NCBI RefSeq assembly: GCF_012939995.1
Contig: NZ_SPMZ01000025.1
Coordinates: 1 to 64,000, forward strand
Direction: 5' to 3'
Length of the DNA: 64,000 nt
From: Candidatus Competibacter phosphatis
GTDB lineage: Bacteria; Pseudomonadota; Gammaproteobacteria; Competibacterales; Competibacteraceae
Shown here one piece after another: positions 18,172 to 29,642 of the stretch. The translations under genes and the position numbers were made by a program. The notes under the pieces were generated by a model, which did no database searches, was not told where the DNA came from, and saw only the letters and a program-made list of their open reading frames with translations. The stretch's first letter is position 1. Each line of letters opens with the position of its first letter.

Positions 18172-19287
18172 TCACGCTTCCAGCAGGATGCGCAGCATGC
18201 GGCGCAACGGTTCGGCCGCCCCCCACAACAACTGATCGCCGCAAGTGAAAGCACCCAGATACCGGGATCCCATGTTGAGCTTGCGCAGCCGGCCGACCGG
18301 CACGGCCAGGGCACCGGTGACGGCGGCGGGAGTCAGCTCACGCATGGACAGCTCGCGCTCGTTCGGCACTACCCGCACCCAATCGTTGGCGGCGCCGATC
18401 ATCTCGATCAGTTCGTCCAGAGGGACATCCCGAGTCAGTTTGATGGTCAGCGCCTGACTATGGCAGCGCATCGCCCCGACTCGCACGCAAAGGCCGTCGA
18501 TGGGGATGGGATGGTCCGTGCGTCCCAGGATTTTGTTGGTTTCGGCCTGCCCCTTCCATTCCTCGCGGCTTTGGCCGTTATCGAGCTGTTTGTCGATCCA
18601 GGGGATCAGGCTGCCGGCCAGTGGTACGCCGAAGCTGGTGGTCGGGAAAGCGCTTGACCGCAGCGTGTCGGCCACGATGCGGTCGATTTCCAGAATCGCC
18701 GAGGCCGGCTGCTCCAGCCGGTCGGCCACGGCGGCATGCACGGCGCCCATCTGTTGGATCAACTCACGCATGTTCTGGGCACCGGCGCCGGAAGCGGCCT
18801 GATAGGTCATGATGCTCGCCCACTCCACCAAGCCGTGCGCGAACAGCCCGCCCAGCCCCATCAGCATCAGGCTGACCGTGCAGTTGCCGCCGATGTAGTC
18901 CTTCGCGCCGCGCGCCAACGCGCTCTCGATCACTTCGCGGTTGACCGGGTCGAGAATGATGACCGCGTCGTCCTGCATCCGCAGCGCCGAGGCGGCGTCG
19001 ATCCAGTAGCCTTGCCAGCCGGCGGCGCGCAGTCGCGGGTAAATCTCATTGGTGTAATCGCCGCCCTGGCAGGTGACGATGACATCCAGCGCCTGCAAGT
19101 CGGCGATGGATCGCGCGTCTTTCAGCGCCGGAGTATCCTTGCCGATGGCCGGCCCCTGGCCGCCCACATTGGACGTGGTGAAAAACACCGGATCGATCAG
19201 GGCAAAATCGTTTTCCGCCATCATCCGATCCATCAGCACGGAACCCACCATGCCGCGCCAGCCGACCAAACCCACTCGCTTCATCAT
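18172..19287 (-). CDS. asd: Aspartate-semialdehyde dehydrogenase
   Basis: Asd reduces aspartyl phosphate to aspartate semialdehyde, the branch point to lysine/diaminopimelate, threonine and methionine. The 371-residue protein has the NADP-binding start [18 protein letters not shown] (residues 5-22), the catalytic cysteine in [16 protein letters not shown] (about residues 133-148) and the substrate-binding segment [17 protein letters not shown] with its His. The length and insert pattern match the Gram-negative (E. coli-like) Asd group. It follows leuB in the same direction with an 88-base gap, a neighbourhood (leuCDB-asd-fimV) common in Gammaproteobacteria. Confidence 0.97.
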   Translation of the reverse strand: MMKRVGLVGWRGMVGSVLMDRMMAENDFALIDPVFFTTSNVGGQGPAIGKDTPALKDARSIADLQALDVIVTCQGGDYTNEIYPRLRAAGWQGYWIDAASALRMQDDAVIILDPVNREVIESALARGAKDYIGGNCTVSLMLMGLGGLFAHGLVEWASIMTYQAASGAGAQNMRELIQQMGAVHAAVADRLEQPASAILEIDRIVADTLRSSAFPTTSFGVPLAGSLIPWIDKQLDNGQSREEWKGQAETNKILGRTDHPIPIDGLCVRVGAMRCHSQALTIKLTRDVPLDELIEMIGAANDWVRVVPNERELSMRELTPAAVTGALAVPVGRLRKLNMGSRYLGAFTCGDQLLWGAAEPLRRMLRILLEA

Positions 19288-19375
19288 CGCCGTACCTTGA
19301 GTAGATCATCGCCAAACAGTTGCCAAAAGCGAGGAATCCCCGCCGGAAAAGATCGCATCCTTGATCCGCGCCTTT

Positions 19376-20455
19376 TTACTCCATCAGCGCCGCCACCACC
19401 GCGTCGCCCATCGCCTGAGTGCCGACCGGGGTCATGCCGGACGTGGTGATGTCCAGCGTGCGCAGACCCTGATCCAGTACCCGGCCAACAGCGTCCTCAA
19501 TCCGTCCGGCCAGTTGCGGCTGGTTCAGGCTATAGCGCAGCAACATGGCCGCCGACAGGATGGTGGCCAGTGGATTGGCCAGGCCCTTGCCGGCGATATC
19601 GGGCGCGGAACCATGAATCGGTTCGTACAACCCCTTGCCCTGGCGATCCAGCGAGGCCGATGGCAGCATGCCGATCGAACCGGTCAGCATGGCGGCGCAA
19701 TCCGATAAGATATCGCCAAACAGGTTGCCGGTCACGATCACGTCGAATTGCTTGGGTGTGCGGACCAGTTGCATGGCGGCGTTATCCACGTACATATGCG
19801 ACAACTCCACGTCCGGATAATCCCCAGCCACCCGTCCAGTGACTTCGCGCCACAATTCGGAGGCTTCCAGCACGTTGGCCTTGTCCACCGAGCACAGCTT
19901 GCGGTGACGCTTGCGGGCCGCTTCGAACGCGACTCGGGTGATACGCTCGATCTCCGGCTCGCTGTAACGCATGGTGTTGAAACCTTCGCGCTCGCCGCTG
20001 TCCAGGGTACGGATGCCGCGCGGCTGACCGAAGTAGATATCGCCGTTCAACTCGCGCACGATCAGGATATCCAGTCCGGCGACGATTTCCGGCTTGAGCG
20101 CCGACGCCGACGCTAGTTGCGGGTAGAGCAGCGCCGGGCGCAGGTTGGCGAACAGTTCCAGGTCGGCGCGGATCGCCAGCAGGCCGCGCTCCGGGCGCAA
20201 CGGTCGCTCGATCCGCTCCCATCGGGGGCCGCCGACCGCGCCGAGCAGGATGGCGTCGGCCTCGCGCGCCTGGCGACGAGTGGCCTCGGGATACGGCTCG
20301 CCGAGCTCGTCCACCGCGCAACCACCGAGCAGGCCGTATTCCAGCACCACATCCAGACCGTGTTCCTGGCGCAGGCATTCCAATACTTTCGCCGCTTCGG
20401 CGACGATTTCCGGGCCGATGCCGTCGCCGGGCAGGACAAGGATCTTATGGGTCAT
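19376..20455 (-). CDS. leuB: 3-isopropylmalate dehydrogenase
   Basis: LeuB oxidises and decarboxylates 3-isopropylmalate to 2-oxoisocaproate with NAD in leucine synthesis. The 359-residue protein has the N-terminal [16 protein letters not shown], the substrate Arg segment (LRPALLYP), Lys/Tyr residues of the active site, and the NAD-site signature [23 protein letters not shown] (split around residues 240-265). Family length is about 360. It is 24 bases after leuD and is the last gene of leuC-leuD-leuB. Confidence 0.97.
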   Translation of the reverse strand: MTHKILVLPGDGIGPEIVAEAAKVLECLRQEHGLDVVLEYGLLGGCAVDELGEPYPEATRRQAREADAILLGAVGGPRWERIERPLRPERGLLAIRADLELFANLRPALLYPQLASASALKPEIVAGLDILIVRELNGDIYFGQPRGIRTLDSGEREGFNTMRYSEPEIERITRVAFEAARKRHRKLCSVDKANVLEASELWREVTGRVAGDYPDVELSHMYVDNAAMQLVRTPKQFDVIVTGNLFGDILSDCAAMLTGSIGMLPSASLDRQGKGLYEPIHGSAPDIAGKGLANPLATILSAAMLLRYSLNQPQLAGRIEDAVGRVLDQGLRTLDITTSGMTPVGTQAMGDAVVAALME

Positions 20456-20479
20456 GCGCGTTCGCTCCCTCCGCGGAGT

Positions 20480-21118
20480 TCAGGAAAACAGCCAGGGCGC
20501 CTGTTGGCGCCGCCGCGCCTCGTAGGCACGGATTTCGTCGGCGTGGCGCAGGGTCAGCTCGATGTCGTCCCAGCCATTGAGCAGACATTCCTTGCGAAAG
20601 GGATCGATCTGGAAACCGAGCACCGCGCCCTGAGGGGTGAGCACGGTCTGCGCCAGCAGATCCACAGTCAGCCGATAACCGGGTTGCGCCATGACCGCCT
20701 TGAACAAGCGGTCGACCGTCTCGACCGGCAACCGCAACGGCAGCAAGCCCGACTTGAAGCTGTTGGTGAAAAAAATGTCGGCGAAGCTGGGCGCGATCAC
20801 GCAACGAATACCGAACTCGTCCAGCGCCCAGACCGCGTGCTCGCGCGAGGAGCCGCAGCCGAAATTTTCCCGCGCCAGCAGGATGCTCGCGCCCTGGTAG
20901 CGCGACTGGTTCAGGTTGAATTCCGGGTTCGGCGGGCGCCGCGCGCAATCCATGCCCGGTTCGCCGTGATCCAGATAGCGCCATTCGTCGAACAGATGGG
21001 GGCCGAAACCGGTGCGCTTGATCGATTTCAGAAACTGCTTGGGAATGATGGCGTCGGTGTCCACGTTGGCGCGGTCCAAGGGGACCACCAGACCGTCGAG
21101 TCGGTTAAAGGCTTGCAT
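20480..21118 (-). CDS. leuD: 3-isopropylmalate dehydratase small subunit
   Basis: LeuD supplies the swivelling domain of isopropylmalate isomerase and works with LeuC. The ATG at 21118 gives 212 residues. The open frame continues upstream into leuC but without support. The motif [20 protein letters not shown] (about residues 66-85) is the family hallmark, and [20 protein letters not shown] closes the protein. It starts 11 bases after leuC ends. Confidence 0.97.
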   Translation of the reverse strand: MQAFNRLDGLVVPLDRANVDTDAIIPKQFLKSIKRTGFGPHLFDEWRYLDHGEPGMDCARRPPNPEFNLNQSRYQGASILLARENFGCGSSREHAVWALDEFGIRCVIAPSFADIFFTNSFKSGLLPLRLPVETVDRLFKAVMAQPGYRLTVDLLAQTVLTPQGAVLGFQIDPFRKECLLNGWDDIELTLRHADEIRAYEARRRQQAPWLFS

Positions 21119-21129
21119 CGCTATCTTCC

Positions 21130-22533
21130 TCAGAATATCCGTGCGTCCACGAAATGGCCGGCCAGCGCCGCCGCCGCCGCCATCGCCGGGCTGACCAGGT
21201 GGGTGCGCCCGCCCTGTCCCTGCCGTCCCTCGAAGTTGCGGTTGGAGGTCGAGGCGCAGTGTTCGCCGGGCAGCAAGCGATCGGCATTCATCGCCAGGCA
21301 CATCGAACAGCCCGGCTCGCGCCACTCGAAGCCGGCGGCGCTGAACACCCGATCCAGCCCCTCGGCCTCGGCCTGCTGTTTCACCAAGCCGGAACCCGGC
21401 ACCACCAGCGCCTGCTTGATGTTTGGCGCGACCTTGCGGCCCTTGATCACCGCCGCCGCCGCGCGCAGATCCTCGATGCGGCCGTTGGTGCAGGAGCCGA
21501 TGAACACCCGATCCAGTTTGATCGAAGTGATCGGCATGTTTGGCCGCAAGCCCATGTAACGCAATGCCCGTTCCATGCCGTCGCGCTTGACCGGGTCGGC
21601 TTCCTGGGCGGGATCGGGAATGCGTCCCCCCACCGCCGCCACCATTTCCGGCGAGGTTCCCCAGGTCACTTGCGGCGGGATCGTCGTCGCGTCCAGCGTC
21701 ACCACCTGGTCGAATTCGGCGTTGGGATCGCTGTGCAGCTCGCGCCAGGCCGTGACCGCCCGATCCCACTCTTCGCCTTGGGGCGCGAACGGCCGATCCT
21801 TGATGTAGGCGAGCGTGGTGTCGTCCACCGCGATCATGCCGGCGCGGGCCCCAGCCTCGATGGCCATGTTGCAGACCGTCATCCGTCCCTCCATGCTCAG
21901 CGCCCGGATGGCGTCGCCGCCGAATTCGATGGCGTAACCGGTGCCGCCGGCGGTGCCGATCCGGCCGATGATCGCCAACACGATATCCTTAGCGGTTACG
22001 CCCGGCCGGGTCCGCCCGTCCACTCGCACCAGCATCGCTCTGGATTTTTTCTGGATCAGGCACTGGGTGGCCATCACATGTTCGACCTCGGAGGTGCCGA
22101 TGCCGAAGGCCAGCGCGCCGAACGCACCGTGGGTCGAGGTGTGCGAGTCGCCACAGACCACGGTCATGCCCGGCAAGGTGGCACCCTGCTCCGGTCCGAC
22201 CACATGAACGATGCCGCGACGGACGTCGCCAATGGGAAAGTAGCGCAGGCCATGCTCTCGGGCGTTGACGTCCAGGGTTTCGACCTGCAAGCGGGACACC
22301 GGGTCGGCGATGGTGGTGAATCCGGGATCGGTCGGGGTGTTGTGATCGGGCATGGCCACCATCGATTCCAGGCGCCACGGCCGGCGGCCGGTCAGTTGCA
22401 GGCCCTCGAACGCCTGCGGCGAGGTGACCTCGTGCACCAGATGGCGATCGATGTAGAGCAGCGCCGTGCCGCCGGAATCGGTCCGTACCAAGTGAGTGTC
22501 CCAGAGCTTGTCGTAAAGGGTCTTGCCGGCCAT
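21130..22533 (-). CDS. leuC: 3-isopropylmalate dehydratase large subunit
   Basis: LeuC carries the 4Fe-4S cluster of isopropylmalate isomerase. The 467-residue protein shows cluster-ligand cysteines in [12 protein letters not shown] (about residue 347) and [10 protein letters not shown] (about 408-416). The [15 protein letters not shown] segment near residue 30 and [21 protein letters not shown] (about 127-147) are typical. An AGGAG site precedes the ATG. It heads leuCDB and is divergent from a LysR-type gene, so that regulator probably governs it. Confidence 0.97.
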   Translation of the reverse strand: MAGKTLYDKLWDTHLVRTDSGGTALLYIDRHLVHEVTSPQAFEGLQLTGRRPWRLESMVAMPDHNTPTDPGFTTIADPVSRLQVETLDVNAREHGLRYFPIGDVRRGIVHVVGPEQGATLPGMTVVCGDSHTSTHGAFGALAFGIGTSEVEHVMATQCLIQKKSRAMLVRVDGRTRPGVTAKDIVLAIIGRIGTAGGTGYAIEFGGDAIRALSMEGRMTVCNMAIEAGARAGMIAVDDTTLAYIKDRPFAPQGEEWDRAVTAWRELHSDPNAEFDQVVTLDATTIPPQVTWGTSPEMVAAVGGRIPDPAQEADPVKRDGMERALRYMGLRPNMPITSIKLDRVFIGSCTNGRIEDLRAAAAVIKGRKVAPNIKQALVVPGSGLVKQQAEAEGLDRVFSAAGFEWREPGCSMCLAMNADRLLPGEHCASTSNRNFEGRQGQGGRTHLVSPAMAAAAALAGHFVDARIF

Positions 22534-22592
22534 GCCTTATCTCCTGCCTCAAGATATCGTTCAGCTTAAGGCGCGTTGACGGATAACACAAA

Positions 22593-22614
22593 TTCATATT
22601 TTTCATAATTCATA
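22593..22614. promoter_or_regulatory. Three TTCATA repeats between leuC and lysR
   Basis: TTCATA occurs at 22593, 22602 and 22609 in an AT-rich stretch of the divergent spacer. LysR-type regulators bind AT-rich sites with T-N11-A character upstream of the genes they control, and usually in this position. The repeats could be that site, or part of the overlapping promoters. Confidence 0.45.
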
Positions 22615-22660
22615 TAAAATAAAAGCATCCATTACCATCGCCAGAACAACACCCATCTCC

Positions 22661-23524
22661 ATGGATATCGCCGGCTTGCAAGCGTTCGTCACCATTGCCG
22701 ACAGCGGGTCCTTTTCGCTGGCCGCCGGGCGGTTGCACCTGACCCAACCGGCGGTCAGCAAGCGGTTGGCGGCTTTGGAAGCGGAACTGGATACGCGGCT
22801 GTTCGACCGGCTGGGCCGGGCAGTGCGGCTGACCGAGGCCGGCGGCGTGCTGCTGCCGCGGGCATTGCGCATCCTGGCCGAGCTGGACGACACCAGACGG
22901 GCACTGCGCAATCTGTCGGGAGTCGTCACCGGGCCGCTGACCCTCGCCACCAGCCATCACATCGGCCTGCATCGTTTGCCACCGGTCTTACGGATCTTTT
23001 CCAGCCGCTATCCACAGGTGCGCCTGGACATGCGGTTCATGGATTCGGAGCTGGCCGGCGCGGCGGTGCTGCGCGGCGAGGTGGATCTGGCGGTCATCAC
23101 CCTGCCGCCACGGCTCGAACCGCCGCTGGAAGTGCTGCCGCTTTGGCCGGACCCGTTGATTGCGATCGCTTCGCCCGCGCACCCGCTGGCGGAACCGGCC
23201 ACCGTCACGCCGGAAAGCTTGAGCCAATATCCCGCCATCCTGCCAAGCGAGGCGACCTTCACCCGGCGGATCATCGAGGAGGGTCTGGCACGGCTGGGAG
23301 TGACGCCGCTGGTGGCATTTTCCACCAACTATCTGGAAACCATAAAAATGATGGTGGCGGTTGGGCTGGGTTGGAGCATATTGCCACGCACCATGCGCGA
23401 TGCGGATCTGGTCGAATTGAGCGTGGACGGGCTGCGGCTGGAGCGCGCCTTGGGGGTGGTGCGGCACACGGGCCGCACTTTGTCGAACGCCGCCCGGGCG
23501 ATCCTGGACACTTTGCGGGAGTGA
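22661..23524 (+). CDS. LysR-type regulator, probably of leuCDB
   Basis: This 287-residue regulator has an N-terminal helix-turn-helix (SFSLAAGRLHLTQPAVSKRL, about residues 17-36) and a periplasmic-binding-protein-like effector domain from about residue 90. It is transcribed divergently from leuC with 127 bases between starts, the classic arrangement for a LysR activator of a leucine operon. The effector (for example 2-isopropylmalate, as in LeuO/LeuB-type circuits elsewhere) cannot be read. The gene stands alone downstream. Confidence 0.88.
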   Translation: MDIAGLQAFVTIADSGSFSLAAGRLHLTQPAVSKRLAALEAELDTRLFDRLGRAVRLTEAGGVLLPRALRILAELDDTRRALRNLSGVVTGPLTLATSHHIGLHRLPPVLRIFSSRYPQVRLDMRFMDSELAGAAVLRGEVDLAVITLPPRLEPPLEVLPLWPDPLIAIASPAHPLAEPATVTPESLSQYPAILPSEATFTRRIIEEGLARLGVTPLVAFSTNYLETIKMMVAVGLGWSILPRTMRDADLVELSVDGLRLERALGVVRHTGRTLSNAARAILDTLRE

Positions 23525-23747
23525 TGCCAGCGGCGGGAAGGAAGGGTTTGCGCGAGGGTCGCGCGGCTTGGACTTTCGCGCTGGATACCCTGGTATCTTT
23601 TCGCCGTTCCCGGCGTCGATTTTTCCATGCCGGCTTGTTCTCTCTGGGAATTTAGTTAATTCTTTAAACGGTTAAATACAAACGCCCATCCGTGGCGGAT
23701 TCAGTCGAACCCATTGAAGCCATCATCACGAGGAGAGGAGTCGCTTG

Positions 23748-24872
23748 ATGAACACCTTCAGCCGTAATGTTCTCGGTGCCGCCGTCGGCGCGGTCGTTCT
23801 GGTTTTGGGCGGGGTGGCGCACGCCGCCGATACCGTGAAGATCGCCGTGGCCGGTCCCACCACCGGCCCGGTCGCCCAGTATGGCGACATGCAGATGATG
23901 GGCGCCCAGATGGCGGTCGAGCAGATCAACGCCAAGGGTGGCGTCGATGGCAAGAAGCTGGAAGCGGTGATCATGGATGACGTGTGCGAACCCAAGCAGG
24001 CGGTCGCCGTCGCCAACCAGATCGTCAACGATAAGATCAAATACGTGGTTGGCCATCTGTGTTCCGGTTCCACCCAGCCCGCCTCCAAGCTGTACGAGGA
24101 AGAAGGCATCCTGATGATCACCCCGGCGGCCACCAATCCGGCGATCACTCAACAGGGCTACCAGATGGTGTTCCGCACTATCGGCACCGACGATCAGCAG
24201 GGGCCGACCGCTGGAAAATACATCGCCACCACGATCAAGCCGAAGAAGCTGGCGATTCTCCACGACAAGCAGCAGTACGGCGAAGGTATCGCCAAGGAAG
24301 TCGACAAGACCGTCAAGGCCGCCGGTATCAAACCGGTGTTGTTCGAAGGCGTCAGCAAAGGCCAGACCGACTTTTCGGCTCTGATCACTAAGATGAAGAA
24401 GGAAGGAGTGGACTTCGTCTACTACGGTGGCTATCACCCGGAACTGGGCCTGCTGTTGCGTCAGTCGCGCGAACAGGGCTTCGACGCCAAGTACATGGGG
24501 CCGGAAGGCGTGGGCAACAAAGACATCAGCGCCATCGCCGGGCCGGCTTCGGAAGGGCTGTTGGTGACCCTGCCCGCCGATTTCAGCACCGATCCCGCCA
24601 ACGCCAGTCTGGTCAAGGCTTTCAAGGATAAGGGTCAGGATCCCTCTGGCCCGTTCGTCATGCCGTCCTATTCGGCGGTGCAGATCATTGTCGATGCCAT
24701 TCAGGGCGCTAAAACCGAGGACCCGGTCAAGCTGGCCGACTACATCCGCAAGCACAGCTTCCCGACGCCGATCGGCAAGGTGGCCTTCAAGGAAAACGGC
24801 GATCTGAAGGAATTCGAGTTCGTGATCTTCGAGTGGCACGCCGACGCCACCAAGACGCCGGTCAAGCAATAG
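23748..24872 (+). CDS. livK: Branched-chain amino acid ABC transporter, substrate-binding protein
   Basis: This is a periplasmic Leu/Ile/Val-binding protein of 374 residues. It has a signal peptide ending GVAHAA (about residue 26) and then the mature start DTVKIAVAGPTTGPVAQYGD. The two-lobe type I fold is indicated by the Cys pair in MDDVCEPKQ and GHLCSGST and by FVYYGGYHPELGLLLRQ. The ATG at 23748 follows an AGGAGAGGAG site; the TTG three bases upstream is not needed. It heads livKHMGF. The promoter lies in the AT-rich stretch 23650-23690. Confidence 0.95.
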   Translation: MNTFSRNVLGAAVGAVVLVLGGVAHAADTVKIAVAGPTTGPVAQYGDMQMMGAQMAVEQINAKGGVDGKKLEAVIMDDVCEPKQAVAVANQIVNDKIKYVVGHLCSGSTQPASKLYEEEGILMITPAATNPAITQQGYQMVFRTIGTDDQQGPTAGKYIATTIKPKKLAILHDKQQYGEGIAKEVDKTVKAAGIKPVLFEGVSKGQTDFSALITKMKKEGVDFVYYGGYHPELGLLLRQSREQGFDAKYMGPEGVGNKDISAIAGPASEGLLVTLPADFSTDPANASLVKAFKDKGQDPSGPFVMPSYSAVQIIVDAIQGAKTEDPVKLADYIRKHSFPTPIGKVAFKENGDLKEFEFVIFEWHADATKTPVKQ

Positions 24873-24939
24873 AGTTCAGGGAGGTGGGAAAACACCCGCC
24901 TCCTATCCCCCCTGCCTCACCACCCCAGATACGGCGCTC

Positions 24940-25869
<930 letters not shown>

Positions 25870-25872
25870 GCC

Positions 25873-27147
25873 ATGCGCCGCGCCCTGCCTGAAGCTCTGC
25901 TGGCGGCGATGTTGACCGCCGTGCTGGCCGTGCCGATTTTCGGTCTGCGTATCCATGTGGACGGCATTGATGTTTCGCTGGATCGCACCCCGACGCCGGT
26001 CGTCGTCGCGGTCGTCATCGTATTTCTGTTGCGCTTGTTCCAGGGACCGCTGCGCGCCGCCTGGGCGCGGGCACGCCCGCCGGCCGCTTGGCGCAATCCC
26101 CTTGCCGATGTTTTGCGGCGTACGCGCCAGCAGCCGCGCTACCGGACGCTACTGTGGATGTTATTGCTGATCGCCGCCGTCATCTGGCCGTTTACCGCCT
26201 CGCGCGGCGCGGTGGACGTCGTGACGCTGGCGCTGATCTACGTCATGCTGGGGCTGGGGCTGAATATCGTGGTCGGCTTCGCCGGGTTGCTGGTGCTGGG
26301 CTATGCGGCGTTCTATGCGGTCGGCGCCTATACCTATGCCCTGCTGGCCCAGCATTACGGACTGTCGTTCTGGCTCAGCCTGCCGGTCGCCGGAGTGCTG
26401 GCGGCGCTGACCGGGTTTCTGCTCGGCTTGCCGGTATTGCGGTTGCGCGGCGATTATCTGGCCATCGTTACCCTCGGTTTCGGCGAGATTACCCGCCTGC
26501 TGCTCAATAATCTGAATGTCCTGACCGGAGGCCCGGACGGCATCGGCAACATTCCCCGTCCGACCTTGTTTGGATTGGAGTTCGGCCGCCGGGCCAGCGA
26601 AGGCAATGCCACCTTCCACGAATTTTTCGGTATCGACTACAGCGGCGAACATGCGGTGATTTTTCTGTACCTGCTGGGGTTGGCACTGGTGGTGTTGATC
26701 CTGTTTGTCATTAATCGCTTGCAGCGCATGCCGCTGGGCCGGGCCTGGGAGGCGCTGCGCGAGGATGAGATTGCCTGCCGCTCGCTGGGCCTGAACCCGA
26801 CCGTGATCAAGCTGTCGGCGCTGACGCTGAGTGCGGCGTTCGCTGGTCTCGCTGGCGCTTTCTTCGCCGCCCGTCAGGGCTACATCAATCCCGAGTCTTT
26901 CACCTTCATCGAGTCGGCCATGGTGCTGGCGATCGTGGTGTTGGGCGGAATGGGCTCGCAACTTGGTGTCATGCTGGCGGCCATCGCGATTACCGCTCTG
27001 CCGGAACTGGCGCGCGAGTTCAACGAATACCGGATGCTGGCCTTCGGCCTGGTGATGGTGCTGATGATGATCTGGCGCCCGCAAGGATTGGTGCCCGCTA
27101 CCCGGCCGCGGCTGGAACTGCCGGAGCGCGCGGAGCCGACGCCATGA
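25873..27147 (+). CDS. livM: Branched-chain amino acid ABC transporter permease LivM
   Basis: This is the second permease subunit, 424 residues, close to the length of E. coli LivM. An N-terminal extension of two hydrophobic helices (residues 1-60) precedes the core, which begins at [20 protein letters not shown]. The ATPase-contact loop reads [20 protein letters not shown]. The stop overlaps the livG start (ATGA), suggesting translational coupling. Confidence 0.96.
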   Translation: MRRALPEALLAAMLTAVLAVPIFGLRIHVDGIDVSLDRTPTPVVVAVVIVFLLRLFQGPLRAAWARARPPAAWRNPLADVLRRTRQQPRYRTLLWMLLLIAAVIWPFTASRGAVDVVTLALIYVMLGLGLNIVVGFAGLLVLGYAAFYAVGAYTYALLAQHYGLSFWLSLPVAGVLAALTGFLLGLPVLRLRGDYLAIVTLGFGEITRLLLNNLNVLTGGPDGIGNIPRPTLFGLEFGRRASEGNATFHEFFGIDYSGEHAVIFLYLLGLALVVLILFVINRLQRMPLGRAWEALREDEIACRSLGLNPTVIKLSALTLSAAFAGLAGAFFAARQGYINPESFTFIESAMVLAIVVLGGMGSQLGVMLAAIAITALPELAREFNEYRMLAFGLVMVLMMIWRPQGLVPATRPRLELPERAEPTP

Positions 27148-27950
27148 ACCGCGCTCCCGACCAGGCCCCCACCGCCGAACCGGCTGCGTCCCCGCTGCTG
27201 GAAGTTCGCGATCTCAGCATGCGTTTCGGTGGCCTGCTGGCGGTGGACAATGTGAATTTCGACGTCCGCCGCGACCAGATTTTCGCCATCATCGGTCCCA
27301 ACGGCGCGGGGAAGACCACGGTGTTCAACTGTGTCGGCGGCTTCTATCGTCCGACCAGCGGCAGCGTGACTCTCGATGGCCAGCCGATCCATCGCCTGAG
27401 CAGCCATCGCATCGCCCGGTTGGGGCTGGTGCGCACCTTCCAAAACGTGCGGCTGTTCAAGACCATGACCGTGGTCGAAAATCTGCTGGTCTCGCAGCAC
27501 ACCCAGTTGGAAACGCGGCTGTTGCCGGGCCTGTTCAAGACGCCCAAATACCGTCGCGCCGAGACCGAGGCGCTGGAGCGAGCGGCGTTCTGGCTGGACA
27601 AGGTCGGACTGCTTCAGGTCGCCAACCGCGAGGCCGGCAACCTCGCCTACGGTCAGCAGCGCCGGCTGGAGATCGCCCGCTGCATGATCACCCACCCCAA
27701 GCTGTTGATGCTGGACGAACCGGCCGCCGGCCTTAACCCGCAGGAAACCCGCGACCTGGACCTGCTCATCAACAATCTGCGCGCCGAGCACGGGGTGGCG
27801 GTGCTGCTGATCGAGCACGACATGAGTCTGGTCATGGGCATTTCCGACGACATTCTGGTCATGGAGTACGGTCGGCCCATCGCCACCGGTACGCCGGATG
27901 AAATCCGCGGCGATCCGCGGGTGATCAAGGCGTATTTGGGGGAAGAGTGA
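27144..27950 (+). CDS. livG: Branched-chain amino acid ABC transporter ATPase LivG
   Basis: This is one of the two ATPases of the Liv importer, 268 residues. It has Walker [13 protein letters not shown] (about residues 52-63), the signature region [16 protein letters not shown], Walker [15 protein letters not shown] and the His switch IEHDM. The LivG-type signature lacks the usual LSGG. The gene lies between livM (4-base overlap) and livF. Confidence 0.96.
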   Translation: MNRAPDQAPTAEPAASPLLEVRDLSMRFGGLLAVDNVNFDVRRDQIFAIIGPNGAGKTTVFNCVGGFYRPTSGSVTLDGQPIHRLSSHRIARLGLVRTFQNVRLFKTMTVVENLLVSQHTQLETRLLPGLFKTPKYRRAETEALERAAFWLDKVGLLQVANREAGNLAYGQQRRLEIARCMITHPKLLMLDEPAAGLNPQETRDLDLLINNLRAEHGVAVLLIEHDMSLVMGISDDILVMEYGRPIATGTPDEIRGDPRVIKAYLGEE

Positions 27951-27952
27951 CG

Positions 27953-28654
27953 ATGCTGAAGCTGGACAAGGTCCATACGTTCTATGGCCAGATCGAGGCG
28001 CTCAAGGGGGTCTCGCTGGAGGTGCATCCCGGCGAGATCGTCACCCTGATCGGCGCCAACGGCGCCGGCAAGAGCACGCTGCTCATGACCATTTGCGGCT
28101 CGCCACAGGCAACGAAAGGCAGCGTCATCTTCGAAGGGCAGGATATCACCCGCAAGCCGACTCATGTCATCATGCAGTGCGGACTGGCGCAGGTGCCGGA
28201 AGGGCGGCGCATTTTCCCCGGCCTGACCGTGCGGGAAAACCTGCAAATGGGTGGTTTCTTCGCCGACAAGGCGCGGCTGGAAACCGATCTGGAGCGGGTA
28301 TTCACCCTGTTTCCCCGGCTCAAGGAGCGCCGCGGCCAGCGCGGCGGCACTCTGTCCGGCGGCGAGCAGCAGATGCTGGCCATCGGTCGCGGCCTGATGA
28401 GCCGGCCCAACCTGCTGCTGCTGGACGAGCCCTCGTTGGGGCTGGCGCCGATCATCATCGCCCAGATCTTTCAGATTCTGAGGGAGATCCGCGAGGAGGG
28501 CGTGACCATCTTTCTGGTCGAGCAAAACGCCCACCGCGCCCTGCAACTGGCCGATCGCGGCTACGTCTTGGAGAACGGCCGCATCGTGCTGGCCGACACC
28601 GGCGCCAACCTGCTGGCCAACGATGAGGTTCGCAAAGCCTATCTGGGCGGTTGA
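27953..28654 (+). CDS. livF: Branched-chain amino acid ABC transporter ATPase LivF
   Basis: This is the second ATPase, about 233 residues. It has Walker A GANGAGKSTLLMTI, signature TLSGGEQQMLAIGRGLM, Walker B LLLLDEPSLGLAP and the switch VEQNAHRALQLADRGYVLENG. The ATG at 27953 has a GGGGGAAG site at good spacing. A GTG at 27947 overlapping the livG stop is an alternative start that adds two residues. It closes the livKHMGF operon. Confidence 0.96.
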   Translation: MLKLDKVHTFYGQIEALKGVSLEVHPGEIVTLIGANGAGKSTLLMTICGSPQATKGSVIFEGQDITRKPTHVIMQCGLAQVPEGRRIFPGLTVRENLQMGGFFADKARLETDLERVFTLFPRLKERRGQRGGTLSGGEQQMLAIGRGLMSRPNLLLLDEPSLGLAPIIIAQIFQILREIREEGVTIFLVEQNAHRALQLADRGYVLENGRIVLADTGANLLANDEVRKAYLGG

Positions 28655-28808
28655 GCGTCTGGAGCCAGCGTCGCATCCGACCATGCCGCCGCCCGTTGCC
28701 TAGCGTCCACACGCGCTTGGCGCCGCCATGCTGCCAAGTGTCTGGCCTTGTTGTAGTATAAGCTCCCTCCCTTTCATCCATTCAGCATGACTACAAAAGG
28801 CAAGTTCC

Positions 28809-29348
28809 ATGATTCTGGATAGAGTAGGTGCCGGTCACAATCTCCCAGACGAGTTCAATGTCATCATCGAAATCCCCGCGCACTCCGACCCGGTGAAGTA
28901 CGAAGTGGACAAGGAGTCTGGCGCGCTGTTCGTGGACCGTTTCATGAACACCGCGATGCACTACCCCTGCAACTACGGCTACATTCCCAACACCCTTTGC
29001 GAGGACGGCGATCCGCTGGACGTGCTGGTAGTGGCCCCGTTGCCGGTCATCAGCGGTTGCGTGGTGCGCTGCCGGCCGCTGGGCGTGCTGAAAATGACCG
29101 ATGAAGGGGGTGGAGACGCCAAGTTGTTGGCGGTACCCATCAAAAAGGAATGCGCCCTGTACGACGATGTCGAGTCGGTCGAACAGATGCCCAAGGCGCA
29201 GTTGAACCAGATCGCCCATTTTTTCCAGCACTACAAGGATCTCGATACCGGTAAGTGGGTTCGCCTCGATGGCTGGGGCAACCTGGAAGAGGCCAAGGCC
29301 GAGGTTTTGAAGAGTGTGGAACTCTATAATCAGGAAAAAGACCAGTAA
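28809..29348 (+). CDS. ppa: Soluble inorganic pyrophosphatase, family I
   Basis: This 179-residue cytosolic enzyme hydrolyses pyrophosphate from biosynthesis. The metal-binding signature EDGDPLDVLVV (about residues 67-77), the start VGAGHNLPDEFNVIIEIP and the catalytic KYEVDKESG, YPCNYGYIP and KDLDTGKWVRL segments are all present. Length is standard. It stands about 150 bases after livF, with a weak possible promoter (CTGCCA-N17-TAGTAT, 28731-28759). A membrane-bound pyrophosphatase gene follows. Confidence 0.97.
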   Translation: MILDRVGAGHNLPDEFNVIIEIPAHSDPVKYEVDKESGALFVDRFMNTAMHYPCNYGYIPNTLCEDGDPLDVLVVAPLPVISGCVVRCRPLGVLKMTDEGGGDAKLLAVPIKKECALYDDVESVEQMPKAQLNQIAHFFQHYKDLDTGKWVRLDGWGNLEEAKAEVLKSVELYNQEKDQ

Positions 29349-29642
29349 AATGCGGCCCCCGTGCTTGCCCGTCACCATCGCGCGCCGCGCGATCGCGTCG
29401 GGTCGAGCGCTGATGGTCGCCGATGATCGAAGCTGTATGTTATGGCTCTCCTTGACCTATCCTTAGAGATAGTGTGAAAGGTCGTTCTGGATTCCTCCAC
29501 CCGGTGACTTGGACATGGCGTCGCGTCCAAACCGGGTTTCGGGGTTCATTCGGCCGGTCGCGCGAATAAACGAACAAATATCGTACAATAATTGGGAGAA
29601 TATCATGCGGATACGTTATTCACACCCTGGAGGAACCTTGTC
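29349..29642. other. Spacer between ppa and hppA
   Basis: No gene is seen in these 294 bases. They hold a loopless 8-bp dyad (29377-29393, ATCGCGCG-c-CGCGCGAT) without a T run, and a possible -10 (TACAAT, 29584-29589) without a good -35. A GGAGGA ribosome site lies just before the hppA start. An open frame that extends hppA upstream to 29592 has no ribosome site. Confidence 0.5.

Noticed and set aside
21154-22569. A 471-codon plus-strand frame opposite leuC.
   Set aside because: leuC has intact iron-sulfur motifs; the plus-strand frame is His/Arg-rich shadow sequence.
29377-29393. A terminator after ppa formed by ATCGCGCG-c-CGCGCGAT.
   Set aside because: The dyad has a one-base centre and no T run, so it does not fit an intrinsic terminator.
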